From Phycisphaerales bacterium (GTDB lineage Bacteria; Planctomycetota; Phycisphaerae; UBA1845; UTPLA1): a stretch of 64,000 bases of DNA. The stretch's first letter is position 1; the number at the start of each line of letters is the position of its first letter. Made by a program: the position numbers and the translations under genes. Location: NCBI GenBank assembly GCA_022360095.1, contig JAKSDK010000801.1:124001-188000 (forward strand). The letters are read 5' to 3'. The notes under the pieces are model-generated. The model was not told the origin of the DNA, searched no databases, and saw only the letters and a list, made by a program, of their open reading frames with translations. Shown in pieces: positions 8,172 through 17,103 of this stretch.

Positions 8172-8917
8172 GGGTCGTAATCAAGATGCCTTTGTGCACA
8201 AACGTTCGCGCAAGAGATGGGCTCATCAAAAAGGGGCTCGCCCGAAGTTCGATTCGAGGTGTCCAGTTTCACTTGACGGCCGCCGTCCTGTGTTTCGCAG
8301 GATGTTCCCAGTGGGAAACCCGATTCGAGGTCACAACGTTTGGAGAAGCCGGCGGCGCGACAGGGTTTACCGAGCCTCGTTTTGAAGAGGGCTCTTTCCG
8401 TGTTGACGCCCGTAAGAACTATGTCATGGTCTTCGAAGTTCCACCCGAGTGGGTCAGCGTTGAAAGTGACGACCCTCAAGAGGGAACTGCTCCGAATGAT
8501 GCAATGGTCACAAGTGATCAATCCCCGCTGCATGACGAAGTCTTGATGTCACAAATCATCCAGGTTGAAGTCTTCTGGAGACCTTTGCCCGGCAGGACCT
8601 ACGCGCAGCGCACTCAAACGAACGCCAACATTCTCTACTGCCTGATTCGAGGCGAAAGTTCGATCAGTTATGAGGGAGCCGGATTCGTGTACTTTGAACC
8701 GTCGCGCGACGGGAACAGCGTTGAGGGCAGAATCGAATCTGCGGCGCTTTTCCCCACCCGGTTTACGAAGGACCCCATTGATCTTTTCGGGCCCTGTCAC
8801 CTGACAGGATCGTTCCGGGCCGTGGAAAACAAACGCCAGGTTGCCACGATTCGGCAGCAGCTCCGAAAGCTTCTTGGTCCACCGATGACATCCAGTTCAA
8901 GTGCATCGGCATACTGA
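8168..8917 (+). CDS. Probable lipoprotein of unknown function
   Basis: This reading frame of up to 249 residues contains a hydrophobic segment ending in LCFAGC, a lipobox, about 45 residues from the TTG at 8168. The TTG overlaps the stop of the amidohydrolase gene, but an ATG at 8186 is also possible. The mature part is rich in aromatic and acidic residues and ends in a Ser-rich tail. I recognise no domain. Placement directly after the amidohydrolase suggests shared transcription only. Confidence 0.6.
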   Translation: MRVVIKMPLCTNVRARDGLIKKGLARSSIRGVQFHLTAAVLCFAGCSQWETRFEVTTFGEAGGATGFTEPRFEEGSFRVDARKNYVMVFEVPPEWVSVESDDPQEGTAPNDAMVTSDQSPLHDEVLMSQIIQVEVFWRPLPGRTYAQRTQTNANILYCLIRGESSISYEGAGFVYFEPSRDGNSVEGRIESAALFPTRFTKDPIDLFGPCHLTGSFRAVENKRQVATIRQQLRKLLGPPMTSSSSASAY

Positions 8918-9037
8918 CACGTTCCGACAAAAAAACAGGCTCGCGTGAGACGCATCCGATCGATTAAGCTATAGAATTTATGAAAAGCCGCTTTGAGATC
9001 GGATCGGCGACGAGTAAGAAACAGTCGTCGTAAATCA

Positions 9038-9058
9038 GTAGGTCGGGCTCCGCCCGCC
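9038..9058. repeat. Solitary half of a GC-rich palindromic repeat
   Basis: GTAGGTCGGGCTCCGCCCGCC resembles one arm of the inverted repeat at 55190-55262 (GTAGGGCGGG...CCCGCC). It lies in the gap before the HIT gene. Two related copies in one window suggest a dispersed repeat family. Confidence 0.45.
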
Positions 9059-9109
9059 TTGGTAGAATAGCGCATATCATAATAGCGGGGTCTGTCGGAC
9101 GGCTCACCG

Positions 9110-9652
9110 ATGACGAATGAATTCCACGACAACCTCTGGGCACCTTGGCGAATGGAGTACATTCAATCTCTGGCCGAGGAAGCCGAGTCCGGGTGTTTCC
9201 TCTGCAACTATCGTGACGCGCCGGAGACCGATGACGAAAACCACGTGGTCTGGCGGACTTCGGATGTCATGGTCGTCATGAATCGTTTTCCCTACACCAA
9301 TGGTCATTTGCTGATCGCCCCTCTTGCTCACAAAGCCGACCTTCATGACCTGTCCGATGACGAGATGAGAAACATCTGGTGGCAGACCAGAGATACCAAA
9401 ACACTGCTTAGTGAAGCGGTCGGGGCTCAAGGATTCAATATCGGCATCAACTTCGGCCGTTGCGCCGGCGCGGGCCTGCCCGGCCACCTCCACATTCACG
9501 TCGTTCCCCGGTGGAACGGCGATACGAACTACATGGCTGTGGTCGGCGACGTTCGCGTCATCCCTCAGTCCCTGGACCGGCTCTACCAGCGTCTTTGCGA
9601 ATTGTCGGTCAGACTCGGCCTGCCCGGAAAGGCCGGTGGATCACCGTCATGA
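9110..9652 (+). CDS. HIT family nucleotide hydrolase/transferase
   Basis: This 180-residue protein has the histidine-triad signature HLHIHVVPRW, with His126, His128 and His130, preceded by a Cys pair (CFLC, 29-32) and NRFPYTNGHLLIAP. HIT enzymes of this branch act on dinucleoside polyphosphates such as Ap4A or on AMP derivatives. The next gene begins with an ATGA overlap and encodes a dGTPase-like enzyme, so both may serve nucleotide pool control; that pairing is inference. Confidence 0.93.
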   Translation: MTNEFHDNLWAPWRMEYIQSLAEEAESGCFLCNYRDAPETDDENHVVWRTSDVMVVMNRFPYTNGHLLIAPLAHKADLHDLSDDEMRNIWWQTRDTKTLLSEAVGAQGFNIGINFGRCAGAGLPGHLHIHVVPRWNGDTNYMAVVGDVRVIPQSLDRLYQRLCELSVRLGLPGKAGGSPS

Positions 9653-10812
9653 CCACGTCGAGCAGCGCCAATTCGGGTCTCGCCGCCTATGCCGTCGCGG
9701 ATGGTGATTCTCGGGGTCGGGTCCATCCGCGAGCAGACGTCGGCGATGATTCGCCCTTCGAGTTGGATCGCTATCGAATCTTAAGTTGCATGGCATTCCG
9801 CCGTCTTATGCATAAGACGCAGGTATTTGTCACGCGAGGCGACCACTTTCGGACCCGACTGACCCATACTCTTGAAGTGATGGCACAGGCCGAACGACTC
9901 GCTCGATTGTTGAAGCTCAACGATCGGCTGGCGGGCGGCATCGCACTCGCACATGATCTGGGCCACGCCCCCTTCGGTCACGCCGGCGAAAAGGCGCTGG
10001 CTGACTCAATGAAGGACCATGGCGGCTTTGAGCACAATGTTCAATCCCTTCGTGTTGTCGACTACCTTGAACACCCGTTCCCCGCATTTCGAGGGCTCAA
10101 CCTCAGTTTCGAGCTTCGAGAATCCCTCATCAAGCATGAAACGCGTTATGACCGTCCGCGGGAGACCGCAGTCGATGATGACTCGGTCCAGGCATTGCTC
10201 GACAGCGGCCCACAGTCGGCGCTCGAAGGTCAGGTGGCGAATCTCGCAGATGCGATCGCTTACACGCTGCACGACATCGAAGACGGACTCGGCCAGGGCG
10301 TGCTGACGGAAACCGTTCTCCAGGGTAGCCGACTCTGGCGAGAGGCCGCGGCTCCGATCCGAAAGACCTACCCGAAGCAGCCGATCCAGGCGCTTCGCCG
10401 ACCGATCATCGATTCCATCGCTTCGCGCCTTGCGGAGGATGTCGGCCGAACAAGCCGGCAGGGCATCGAATCATCGAAGATAAAAACAGTTGACGACGTT
10501 CGGCGTCATTCTTCCTGTCTGATCGCCTTCTCGAGCGAAACACAGGCGTATCTTGAGGAATTGCAGCTTTTGCTGTCCAAATTTGTTTATCGGAATCACC
10601 GTGTGGTTCGGATGGACGCCAAGGCCGGACGGTTCATTCGCGACCTTTTCACGGCCTATTTGGACGACCCTCGCTTGATGCCGGATCGCTTTACGGCTCG
10701 TATCGCCGAGCAAGGCGAGCACCGCGTGATTTGCGACTACATCGCCGGCATGACGGACCGCTTCTGCCAGGATGAGCACCAGCGTCTCTTCGCGCCCTTC
10801 CATTTTGAATAG
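9649..10812 (+). CDS. dGTP triphosphohydrolase-like HD-domain protein
   Basis: This 387-residue enzyme carries the HD metal-binding pattern of the dGTPase family: FRTRLTHTLEV (first His), AHDLGHAPFGHAGE (HD pair and second His) and ADAIAYTLHDIEDGL (last Asp). These proteins cut dNTPs into a nucleoside and triphosphate. The start at 9649 overlaps the HIT gene by four bases (ATGA); the longer frame from 9460 would run through the HIT coding region. Length fits the shorter, SAMHD1-like bacterial group rather than E. coli Dgt (about 505 residues). Confidence 0.92.
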   Translation: MTTSSSANSGLAAYAVADGDSRGRVHPRADVGDDSPFELDRYRILSCMAFRRLMHKTQVFVTRGDHFRTRLTHTLEVMAQAERLARLLKLNDRLAGGIALAHDLGHAPFGHAGEKALADSMKDHGGFEHNVQSLRVVDYLEHPFPAFRGLNLSFELRESLIKHETRYDRPRETAVDDDSVQALLDSGPQSALEGQVANLADAIAYTLHDIEDGLGQGVLTETVLQGSRLWREAAAPIRKTYPKQPIQALRRPIIDSIASRLAEDVGRTSRQGIESSKIKTVDDVRRHSSCLIAFSSETQAYLEELQLLLSKFVYRNHRVVRMDAKAGRFIRDLFTAYLDDPRLMPDRFTARIAEQGEHRVICDYIAGMTDRFCQDEHQRLFAPFHFE

Positions 10813-10946
10813 ACGATCGACCACTGATTTACGGTTTGAAAGTCATTTGACTTAAAACGCTTTGGCGTGGAGAATACGAGCTTCACAGCGACGTTCATTC
10901 CCAGAATGTGTGGTTTGATAAACCTTAGCACTTAAGGAACTGCATC

Positions 10947-11975
10947 ATGTCCGCCCGAACATTGCTCGCCGCCCAATCGGTGCTATTCCTCGTTTCAGCG
11001 AGCTTCGCTCAAACGCCGAAAGAGACCCAGTCCCACCCACCGGAGCTCGTCATGTTGTATCGAGCTTTGGTGAACGAGCGCGTGGAGTTTGTCGGCCGCG
11101 CCTATCAGCTCAACAAGGAGCAGGAAAAGAGCCTCCAGTCCGAACTCGAGGCGCTGATTCCTGACCACATCGACTACATGGACAACAATGGGAAGAAACT
11201 TAGGCTCCGCACAGCGGCCGTTGCCAAGGTGTTGCCGACACAAGCGAAGTCGACACGTGAAAAGCTCACGATTAAATATCAAGACGAGATTTACGAGATT
11301 CATACCAAGGCCCCTTTGAGTTCGACGAATGCCGTGAAACGAGCTGAAGGCATGCTTTCGAAGGCCCAGATTGACCGCGGACGGGCGGCTCTTGCAAAGC
11401 AATTCGCAAAAGAGCTGAAGGGGGCCCCACTGGACATCGAGAAAATCGATCGTCTTGTTCTGCAACCGGTCCAGCCGGAGCCCAAAAAGAAACCGAAGCC
11501 TCCCGCAAAACCCAAACCGACCGCTTCCACACAGCAACCGCCTCGTCGCAACGTCACGCCCCAAAAACCCCGAACACCGCCTCCGCCTCTGCCAAAGAGC
11601 TCAAAAGAATCCCAAACCAAGCCTCCGGAAAAGCTTGAGCCCGCCCCGCCGGTCGACACCTGGCAAACGGTGATGGATAAGGCCATCTCCCAGTACGACT
11701 TCTCAGCGGTGCAACAGGAATCGGCGAAACGGGTGCTCAATAGTTGCCGCAGGCGAGCGGAAGTCCATCTGAAAGATAACAAGGAGGCCTATGAACAGGC
11801 CAACCAAACAACGAGTGCAGAGGAAAAATCCAAAAAACTCAAGGAACTGAACCGGTCGTTGGACAAGCTGTATAGCGAACTCAACAACCGTCTCGAATCC
11901 ATCGCCACCATCGAGCAAAAGCACGCCAGCGCGGCCAGAAAAAAAGACGAGACAGAGAAAAAGGATGACAAATAG
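10947..11975 (+). CDS. Secreted protein with Pro/Lys-rich linker, unknown function
   Basis: A signal peptide (about residues 1-21, ending SASFAQ) is followed by a helical domain (about 30-165), a linker rich in Pro, Lys and Gln (about 170-240) and a second helical, highly charged domain ending in a Lys/Glu/Asp tail. The two helical parts have similar spacing and each contains an Arg/Lys-rich segment after a predicted helix, so they could be related, but similarity is weak. No family is recognised. The start is ATG at 10947, with TAAGGAA upstream. Confidence 0.72.
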   Translation: MSARTLLAAQSVLFLVSASFAQTPKETQSHPPELVMLYRALVNERVEFVGRAYQLNKEQEKSLQSELEALIPDHIDYMDNNGKKLRLRTAAVAKVLPTQAKSTREKLTIKYQDEIYEIHTKAPLSSTNAVKRAEGMLSKAQIDRGRAALAKQFAKELKGAPLDIEKIDRLVLQPVQPEPKKKPKPPAKPKPTASTQQPPRRNVTPQKPRTPPPPLPKSSKESQTKPPEKLEPAPPVDTWQTVMDKAISQYDFSAVQQESAKRVLNSCRRRAEVHLKDNKEAYEQANQTTSAEEKSKKLKELNRSLDKLYSELNNRLESIATIEQKHASAARKKDETEKKDDK

Positions 11976-12038
11976 CCGGTCCCTTCGGGCAAATCTTCTC
12001 TTGATCGATGCCGGCAAGATAAGTAGGGAGTCAAGGAA

Positions 12039-13055
12039 TTGAGAAAGCCTGCCGTACTCGTAACGGGAGCAAGCGGCGAGGTCGGATATGGCTTGATTGA
12101 TCTGTTTGATTCCGTCGATGACATGGACGTCATTGCGTTGGATATCAAGCCGCTGGATGATCAGCTTCACGAAAAATGCGCCGTGTCCATCGCCGGCGAC
12201 ATCCTCGACGAAAATCTCTTGCAACGCCTGGTCAGTGAGTATGAGATTCATGCCATCTACCACCTTGCCGCGCTGCTTAGCACGCGTGCTGAATACACGC
12301 CGGACACTGCTCACCGTGTTAACGTCGAAGGCACGCTGAATCTCCTAAAACTGGCTCACGAGCAAGCCCGATGGCATGGCCATGCAGTCCCCTTTCTTTT
12401 CCCCAGCTCCATCGCGGTCTACGGGTTGCCGGATACGGAAACAAAGAAGCGAGCCGGCCGCGTCCGTGAGATCGACTGGAATTTTCCGACGACGATGTAC
12501 GGCTGCAACAAGTCCTATTGCGAAATGCTTGGGCGCTACTACACCCTGCACTATCGCCAATTGGCGGCGGACAGTGTTCGAGGCGGTGTGGATTTCCGCT
12601 CACTGCGTTTTCCAGGTCTCATTAGCGTTGTCACCATGCCGACCGGCGGCACGAGCGATTATGCCGTGGAAATGATCCACGCCGCGGCACAGGGTCGGCC
12701 CTACGACTGCTTTGTCTCTGAAGATGCCAAGATTCCGTTTATGGTCATGCCGGACGCGATCAAGTCCTTGAGACTGCTTGCCGCAGCTCCGGCGGAGGCG
12801 CTGACGCAGCGCGTCTATAACGTCACGTCGTTCAGCCTCACGGCCGCGGAACTACGAGATCGCGTCCTGAGTCACTTTCCCAAGGCGGTCATCCGCTTTC
12901 GGCCGGATCCGCCGCGCGCCAGAATCGTGGACACCTGGCCGGAGGATGTCGATGATTCGCCCGCCCGAAAAGACTGGAAATGGGAGCCCGACTACAGCGC
13001 CTCACGAGCATTCAACGATTATCTTATTCCAGGAATTTCGCGCCTGTACTCTTAA
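12039..13055 (+). CDS. tdh: NAD-dependent L-threonine 3-dehydrogenase, SDR type
   Basis: This 338-residue extended SDR oxidises threonine to 2-amino-3-ketobutyrate. It has the NAD-binding VTGASGEVG (8-16), Ser of PSSIAVYG (about 122-129) and catalytic Tyr154/Lys158 (YGCNK). The stretch DFRSLRFPGLIS...GGTSDYAVEM and the later YNVTSFS, DTWPEDVDDS and ARKDW blocks match the SDR-type threonine dehydrogenase of animals and Bacteroidetes, not the zinc-dependent E. coli Tdh. The gene for glycine C-acetyltransferase follows 35 bases on, completing the pathway. The start is a TTG at 12039 after TAGGGAGTCAAGGAA; no ATG fits. Confidence 0.92.
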   Translation: MRKPAVLVTGASGEVGYGLIDLFDSVDDMDVIALDIKPLDDQLHEKCAVSIAGDILDENLLQRLVSEYEIHAIYHLAALLSTRAEYTPDTAHRVNVEGTLNLLKLAHEQARWHGHAVPFLFPSSIAVYGLPDTETKKRAGRVREIDWNFPTTMYGCNKSYCEMLGRYYTLHYRQLAADSVRGGVDFRSLRFPGLISVVTMPTGGTSDYAVEMIHAAAQGRPYDCFVSEDAKIPFMVMPDAIKSLRLLAAAPAEALTQRVYNVTSFSLTAAELRDRVLSHFPKAVIRFRPDPPRARIVDTWPEDVDDSPARKDWKWEPDYSASRAFNDYLIPGISRLYS

Positions 13056-13090
13056 CGGAAAGCACTCACGAAACAGAGAGGATCATCGCG

Positions 13091-14278
13091 ATGACACACA
13101 TCTGGCAAGCCGTCGACCAGGATCTGGAAACACTCCGGCAGGCGGGTCAATACAAGCGGCTCAAGAACCTCACACGCCCCATGGGGCCGGATTCCACGAT
13201 CGAAGGCGCGGGCGACGTCATTGTGCTCTGCTCCAACGATTACCTCGGTTTGGCGAGCGACCCCGAAGTCACCGCAGCGGCGATCGATGCTCAAAAAAAG
13301 TGGGGCGCCGGCACGGCGTCGGTCCGCTTCATCTGCGGCACGTTTGATTATCACCGTGTCCTCGAAACCCAAATCGCCGACCTTTCCGCCACTGAAGATG
13401 CCACAACCTACGTCTCCTGCTGGAACGCCAATGAGGCGGTCCTGCCGACGCTCATGGCAGCCGGTGGTGATTCCGTGATGGCCATCAGCGACGAGTTGAA
13501 TCATGCCTCGATTATCGACGCCATTCGCCTCGGCCGGCAGATCAACAAGTCCGCACAGTCCAAAGTCTATAAACACTCCGACATGGAACACCTCGAACAG
13601 CTCCTTAAGGACCACGCCTCCATCCGAAACAAGATCGTGGTCACCGACGGCGTCTTCAGTATGGAAGGCGATATTGCCAAACTCGACGTCGTCCAGCGGC
13701 TTTGCAGTGAACATGGAGCCATGTTGATCGTCGACGACTCTCACGGCGTCGGTGTCTGTGGCCCCACCGGCAAAGGAGTCGCCGAGCATTGTGGCGTTCA
13801 CGGCAAAATAGACTGTCTGACGGGCACGCTGGGGAAGGCCTTGGGCGGAGCGGCCGGCGGGTATATCGCCTCACGCAAAAACCTGATCGACCTTATGGTT
13901 CAAAAGTCCCGCCCTCAGTTGTTTTCAAATGCTCTGCCCGCCGCGACCGCCGGAGCCGCAACCAAAGCGATCGAGATCCTTACCCGCGACAATACCCGAA
14001 TTGAGAAGCTCCGGGAAAACGTTCATTACATCCGTGAAGGCCTTAAGAGCCGTGGCTTCGAAACCGTGGATGGTCCCAGCGCCATTACGCCGATCCTGCT
14101 CGGCGAGACCTCCAAAGCCATCGCCGCGAGCAAACGGCTTCTCGAACTGGGGGTCTTCGTCATCGGGTTCGGTTATCCCGTCGTGCCGGAAGGGACGGCA
14201 CGGCTGCGCGTCCAGATCTCCGCCGCCCATGAGAAACACCACTTGGATCGAGCGTTGGACGCTTTCAGCAAACTTTAA
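13091..14278 (+). CDS. kbl: Glycine C-acetyltransferase (2-amino-3-ketobutyrate CoA ligase)
   Basis: This 395-residue PLP enzyme splits 2-amino-3-ketobutyrate with CoA into glycine and acetyl-CoA. Key features are GAGTASVRFICGT (73-84), DELNHASIIDAIRL (134-147), the cofactor-holding VDDSHGVG (214-221) and the PLP lysine K249 in TGTLGKALGGAAGG. The match to Kbl is closer than to BioF or ALA synthase, and the preceding threonine dehydrogenase supports the choice. I took ATG 13091, preceded by GAGAGGA; the longer frame would overlap the upstream gene. Confidence 0.95.
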   Translation: MTHIWQAVDQDLETLRQAGQYKRLKNLTRPMGPDSTIEGAGDVIVLCSNDYLGLASDPEVTAAAIDAQKKWGAGTASVRFICGTFDYHRVLETQIADLSATEDATTYVSCWNANEAVLPTLMAAGGDSVMAISDELNHASIIDAIRLGRQINKSAQSKVYKHSDMEHLEQLLKDHASIRNKIVVTDGVFSMEGDIAKLDVVQRLCSEHGAMLIVDDSHGVGVCGPTGKGVAEHCGVHGKIDCLTGTLGKALGGAAGGYIASRKNLIDLMVQKSRPQLFSNALPAATAGAATKAIEILTRDNTRIEKLRENVHYIREGLKSRGFETVDGPSAITPILLGETSKAIAASKRLLELGVFVIGFGYPVVPEGTARLRVQISAAHEKHHLDRALDAFSKL

Positions 14279-14566
14279 CGCGACGGTACGTCGCAACCTC
14301 CATGGATATTTCATGGCCGGGGATTCCATGCCCTACGGTGTTCATTGACCGCCCATCCGGACGACGGCCCATTGGGTTGAAGCCTGTGAAAACCGCGCAT
14401 AACATATGATCGGGTGAAGTGCCCGGGCTGGAATGAGTGCGACCATTACGCAGACCCGTTATTTCGCCACATGACGGCAGTCTCGGTTCTCGGTCAACCG
14501 TAGAACGACAAGCGACTTTTTTGTCTTGCAAACGCGCCAAGCCGCGCGCTCAATATTCGGATAGTT
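14279..14566. other. Intergenic region before the LacI-type regulator
   Basis: About 290 bases between kbl and the LacI-type gene hold no credible gene. I see no clear terminator after kbl and no convincing operator; a segment near 14503-14530 with GACAAG and TGTCTTG halves is an imperfect inverted repeat at best. Confidence 0.4.
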
Positions 14567-15613
14567 ATGTCAAATCACAAGAGCAAGAACGTGACGCTCA
14601 AGGAAGTCGCCAAACGTGCCGGCGTCTCCGCCATGACGGTTTCGCGAGCCCTCTCCGACAAGGCCCACCTGGTCAGTCCTGAAACGGCCAAACGCTGCCG
14701 CGAAATCGCAACGGAAATGGGCTATGTGCCCAACCTGATGGCCCGCAGCCTCCGAGGTGAACAACTCAAGACCATCGTCTTATTTGCCGAGTTCATTTCT
14801 CGCCATCATTATCTGGCGGAGCTGGTGGACATCGTTTCGCGTTCCATCGAAGGGCGCAAATACAGTGTCATCAGTTGTCAATCCTTGTCGAGCTTCCATC
14901 AGGCGCTGAGAAACTTCAATCTGAGCGGAGCCGTGGTCATCGCCCCACCGGAGAGCTTCTATGCCGATCCGTTCGGTGAACAGTGCATCGGACCGGTCGT
15001 TCCGCCGTCCACGGTCCTGATCCATAGTGCTGAAGAGCAGAGTGATTTCAATGAGGTCAGCCCCGATATCGACGCGTTTAATTTTAACGCGGCGTGCCAC
15101 CTCATTGAATTGGGACACCGGCATCTTGCCTATGTCGGCGGTCCGCGGATGGAGGAGGAGCCGCACTGGTTCGACCTGCGGAAAAGCGGCATTCAGAGAG
15201 CCATGCGAGAATACGGTGTGCCCACGGAGAACCTTCATTATCAACCCTGCACCGATGCGGAAATGGGGCCGATCGCTTTTCAACAACTATTGCGCAAGGC
15301 GCCCGATACGACGGCGATCATGTGTCTCAATGATGAAATCGCCGTCGCCACCGTCATGGGCGCGCAGTCGCAGCAAGTCCAGGTACCGGAGGCGTTGTCG
15401 GTCATCGGCTGCAATGACATCCGTCTGGCCAGATTCTTCCGCCCCCCCTTGACGACCCTCGGCATCGATATTCAATCGATGGTGAACATCGCACTCGATC
15501 TTCTGTTTGACGACATCCAATCCCGGTCCAAATCTGATAGCGAGCCGACCAAGATCAAGCTCTCAGCCAACCTGATCGTACGCGGCTCCACAGCCCCACC
15601 CCCTAGAAAATAA
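14567..15613 (+). CDS. LacI family transcriptional regulator
   Basis: This 348-residue repressor-like protein has an N-terminal helix-turn-helix (about 8-30, VTLKEVAKRAGVSAMTVSRA) with a hinge helix ending NLMARSLRG, then a periplasmic-binding-protein-like effector domain (about 65-340) with HLIELGHRHLAYVGG and SVIGCNDIRLARFFRPPLTT. LacI proteins usually bind sugars or nucleosides and control a nearby catabolic operon, but the flanking genes (kbl, prs) do not name an effector. A PurR-like role next to prs is possible in principle and unproven. Confidence 0.93.
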   Translation: MSNHKSKNVTLKEVAKRAGVSAMTVSRALSDKAHLVSPETAKRCREIATEMGYVPNLMARSLRGEQLKTIVLFAEFISRHHYLAELVDIVSRSIEGRKYSVISCQSLSSFHQALRNFNLSGAVVIAPPESFYADPFGEQCIGPVVPPSTVLIHSAEEQSDFNEVSPDIDAFNFNAACHLIELGHRHLAYVGGPRMEEEPHWFDLRKSGIQRAMREYGVPTENLHYQPCTDAEMGPIAFQQLLRKAPDTTAIMCLNDEIAVATVMGAQSQQVQVPEALSVIGCNDIRLARFFRPPLTTLGIDIQSMVNIALDLLFDDIQSRSKSDSEPTKIKLSANLIVRGSTAPPPRK

Positions 15614-15717
15614 CTCGAGCCGGACGGCACGGGGTTCTCGTCTCCCATGGCCCAACCCGATTGGTTCACCGAGGGCGCGACGGTATCATGAGCCTCGTTT
15701 GCCTTACGGAGAACGCA

Positions 15718-16668
15718 ATGCCAAAAGAAAACAAACTTCTCATCTTCCCCGGTTCCGGAAGCCGAAAGTTCACCACGGCGATCTGTCGATACCTGCGCGT
15801 CAAGCCAGGCCATTGCGATGCGAAACATTACGCCGAGGGCAACACGTTCGTACGAGTCGGCGAAAACGTCCGCGGACGGGACGTCTTCTTCGTCCAATCC
15901 CTGAGTTACCCCGTCAACGATCACCTGATGGAGATGTTGTTTTACATTGACGCCTTCAAACGGGCCTCCGCCAACAGCGTCACCGCCGTCATCCCCTTCT
16001 TCAGCTATGGCAAGGGCGACAAGAAGGACGAGCCAAGGGTTTCGATACGCGCCCGCGTCGTGGCGGATTGTCTTGAAGCCGCGGGGGTCGATCGCATCGT
16101 CACGATGGATCTCCACGCCCCACAAATCCAAGGTTTCTTCCATGTGCCGGTCGATCACTTGTATGCCCTACCGGTCATTGCGGACCATTTCAAGCGCAAG
16201 GTGACGCGCAATTGGGTGGTCGTGGCCCCCGATGTCGGGGCGGCTCAGATGGCGAATGGCTACGCCAAAGCCCTCGGAGCCAAGACCGTCATCGCTGAAA
16301 AAACTCGAAAGGGGCCGCGAGCAAGAGCCTCGGTGAACCGAATCATCGGGCACGTCTCCGGCAAGAACGCGCTGATCGTTGACGATTTCACCATCACCGG
16401 CGGTACGCTTATCGCGACCGCTGAAAAGCTGAAAGAGGAAGGCGCCAAGAACATCCACGCCGCCGTTGCCCACGGTGTCCTGACACCGGGCTCGTGTGCC
16501 CTGGTCCAGGCCAGTCCGATCAAGGAACTGGTCATCACGGACACGCTGGAATATCGTTTTGAGCCGCTGACCAAAAAGGTCACGATCGTTTCAGCTGCGG
16601 GCCTGTTCGCCAAGGCGATTCGCAACATCCATCAACAAACGAGCGTTTCGCAATTATTCTCAAGCTAA
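15718..16668 (+). CDS. prs: Ribose-phosphate pyrophosphokinase (PRPP synthetase)
   Basis: This 316-residue enzyme makes PRPP from ribose 5-phosphate and ATP, for nucleotides, His and Trp. It shows FSYGKGDKKDEPR (ATP loop region), VTMDLHAPQIQGFF (metal-binding) and VDDFTITGGTL (PRPP-binding loop), and ends ...SVSQLF like other Prs. The PRPP loop has Ile where most class I enzymes have Asp in DTGGT, and the flexible catalytic region (EKTRKGPRARA) is atypical, so regulation may differ. ATG 15718 has GGAGAA just upstream; longer starts at 15661 and 15688 are less likely. Confidence 0.9.
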   Translation: MPKENKLLIFPGSGSRKFTTAICRYLRVKPGHCDAKHYAEGNTFVRVGENVRGRDVFFVQSLSYPVNDHLMEMLFYIDAFKRASANSVTAVIPFFSYGKGDKKDEPRVSIRARVVADCLEAAGVDRIVTMDLHAPQIQGFFHVPVDHLYALPVIADHFKRKVTRNWVVVAPDVGAAQMANGYAKALGAKTVIAEKTRKGPRARASVNRIIGHVSGKNALIVDDFTITGGTLIATAEKLKEEGAKNIHAAVAHGVLTPGSCALVQASPIKELVITDTLEYRFEPLTKKVTIVSAAGLFAKAIRNIHQQTSVSQLFSS

Positions 16669-16687
16669 GTCCGAAAACGTTCCGATA

Positions 16688-16701
16688 TCGTTACGTAACG
16701 A
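16688..16701. promoter_or_regulatory. Perfect 14-base palindrome at the ArsR-type start codon
   Basis: TCGTTACGTAACGA is fully self-complementary and ends two bases before the ATG at 16704. ArsR-type repressors bind such symmetric sites at their own promoters, so it is a good autoregulatory operator candidate. Chance palindromes of this length are expected a few times per window, so position is the main argument. Confidence 0.5.
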
Positions 16702-16703
16702 CA

Positions 16704-17078
16704 ATGGAACGCAACCTAACAGATCTCTTCGCAGCCCTTGCCGATCCGACGCGCCGTGAAATTCTCATTTTGCTCACGAACCGCTGCATGCCAGCCGGTG
16801 AAATCGCCCGGCGGTTCCCGCAACAGCGCCCCGCCATCTCAAAACACCTCACCATACTCAAACGGGCAGGGCTATTAGACGAATTGCGACAACGACAGCG
16901 ACGGATTTACTCGATCCGGAAGGAGACATTGAGGCCGATTGCTCGATTGCTGGACGAGTTGATAAGCCATGCAGACGAGAATCGCGGGGTGATCGAGACC
17001 AAGCGCATCTCCAAGGCGATGACTCGATATGAACCGACGCCGAGAGTCCAGCCCAATTTCGACCTTGAGTTCGACTAG
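16704..17078 (+). CDS. ArsR-type winged-helix transcriptional regulator
   Basis: This 124-residue protein has the ArsR fold from the first residues: LFAALADPTRREILILLTNR, then the recognition helix in GEIARRFPQQRPAISKHLTILKRAGLL, then the wing RRIYSIR. It lacks the Cys metal-binding pair of classical ArsR (ELCVCDL), so it is more like the metal-independent branch (SdpR-like). A perfect palindrome sits directly before its start codon. It converges with the DUF819 gene, 25 bases apart. Confidence 0.9.
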   Translation: MERNLTDLFAALADPTRREILILLTNRCMPAGEIARRFPQQRPAISKHLTILKRAGLLDELRQRQRRIYSIRKETLRPIARLLDELISHADENRGVIETKRISKAMTRYEPTPRVQPNFDLEFD

Positions 17079-17103
17079 GGCGCAATCGTCCCCCTCGGAC
17101 ACC

